Shown: positions 20,484 through 20,952 of the stretch, one piece after another
Numbering within the stretch: position 1 is the first letter of the stretch
Layout: every line of letters starts with the position of its first letter
Virus record (IMG/VR): IMGVR_UViG_3300030451_001223
Span: 1-20,952 of that record
Source of the DNA: a virus
Direction: 5' to 3' (one strand)
DNA length: 20,952 bases
The notes under the pieces: generated by a model
The model's input: only the letters and a program-made list of their open reading frames with translations
Told to the model about the DNA's origin: nothing
Databases searched by the model: none
Program-made: the position numbers and the translations under genes

Positions 20484-20952
20484 TTGGTCTAGGGCTAACT
20501 AAATTTTCTTGGCGCCCGCCTTGAGGTGTACCATCTTCCTGCAAGTTTTCTTGGGCTGCTTGAGCTTGCATTTGTTGCATCATTATAGCTTGTTGCTGAG
20601 CAATTTCTTGTTGTTTCTGAACATCTTCGCGAGATGGAACCAGACGATCAACATTTGTGTTAAGGTTTCCTGCCATATCGCGCATAAGCTCTGCAGTTCC
20701 CGGAAGTCCAACAATCTGTTGTGCGATTGGACTTTCCAGTACAAGACGCAAGAACTCGTTTTTACGTACAGCTTCTGTTTCTTTAACCACCAGAGACATA
20801 GCGCCCCGCGCTAGTATCTGTACGTCACCGATAAGATCAGGATCGTCAGCGTATCTGAGGTTTCTTTGGTATTGCCGCTCGAGCATTGGACGTAAAACGT
20901 CAAAATCAATATTACTTATAACCTGCTTGATAGATTTCCCTGCATTGCTCAT
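20473..20952 (-). CDS. Portal protein, C-terminal part (cut by window edge)
   Basis: The visible 159 residues begin at a Met that coincides with the window edge, so the true start is probably outside. They include LERQYQRNLRYADDPDLIGD, VQILARGAMSLVVKETEAVR, LVLESPIAQQIVGLPGTAEL and a Gln/Met-rich tail (QKQQEIAQQQAIMMQQMQAQ). Helical segments followed by a Gln-rich coiled-coil tail are typical of the barrel end of P22-type portals. Portal position, two genes before the scaffold, supports the call. The ring of 12 subunits would be the DNA entry and exit pore. Confidence 0.78.
   Translation of the reverse strand: MSNAGKSIKQVISNIDFDVLRPMLERQYQRNLRYADDPDLIGDVQILARGAMSLVVKETEAVRKNEFLRLVLESPIAQQIVGLPGTAELMRDMAGNLNTNVDRLVPSREDVQKQQEIAQQQAIMMQQMQAQAAQENLQEDGTPQGGRQENLVSPRPNGQ

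Noticed and set aside
1-20952. CRISPR arrays, tRNA genes, insertion sequences, integrase or attachment sites
   Set aside because: No regular repeat-spacer pattern, cloverleaf, transposase or recombinase was seen; the whole window is a gene-dense late operon.

Overview
The window is a late-gene (virion and lysis) segment of a tailed bacteriophage. Every supported gene lies on the minus strand, so the transcription order runs from the right end to the left end. Genes are packed with overlaps of 1-20 bases or gaps of a few bases, and nearly all have a clear Shine-Dalgarno (SD) sequence. No ribosomal, tRNA, metabolic or plasmid-type genes are visible. The head genes lead into two small adaptor proteins and then directly into fibre-type genes, with no tape-measure or major tail-tube gene in view. 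This suggests a short-tailed (podovirus-like) phage. The protein types resemble families common in marine and environmental phages and the DNA is AT-rich. The host cannot be named from this window.

Head module (20952 to about 16270): the C-terminal part of a portal protein, two small helical proteins (one possibly on a leaderless transcript), a scaffold, the major capsid protein, a strong intrinsic terminator directly after the capsid gene, a small acidic protein and two head-tail adaptor-like proteins. Baseplate and fibre-base module (about 16270 to 13930): a BppU-like N-terminal domain protein, an internally repeated protein, a conserved fibre-associated protein, a stand-alone fibre N-terminal module and a small beta-rich protein.

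Adhesin cassette (13923 to 7512): this is the most striking region. Eleven consecutive genes include nine members of three small paralogous families: four C1q-like proteins (A), three 'ITPKF...EI(A/S)Q' proteins (B) and two 'MPYIG' proteins (C), in transcription order C-A-B-B-x-A-x-C-B-A-A. A tail-assembly-chaperone-like gene and a small conserved gene are the two interruptions. A larger carbohydrate-binding-type fibre protein follows. The last codons of each A and B gene also provide the SD for the next gene, and a 14-base junction is identical at two sites. The block looks like a set of exchangeable receptor-binding cartridges with standardised ends.

Lysis and small-gene region (7503 to 5083): ten genes, several below 60 codons, with four predicted membrane proteins (an XhlA-like protein, a C-terminally anchored coiled-coil protein, a two-TM holin-like protein and a 3TM-type holin) followed by an M15-type endopeptidase endolysin. 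Second virion module (5071 to 679): a large beta-rich structural protein, a fibronectin-III/pentapeptide-stalk fibre protein, two proteins with a shared N-terminal start (one with a long glycine-rich hydrophobic segment) and a small protein. The left end (625 to 2) holds three small genes, two of them highly basic conserved phage proteins. No stretch over about 100 bases lacks a gene.
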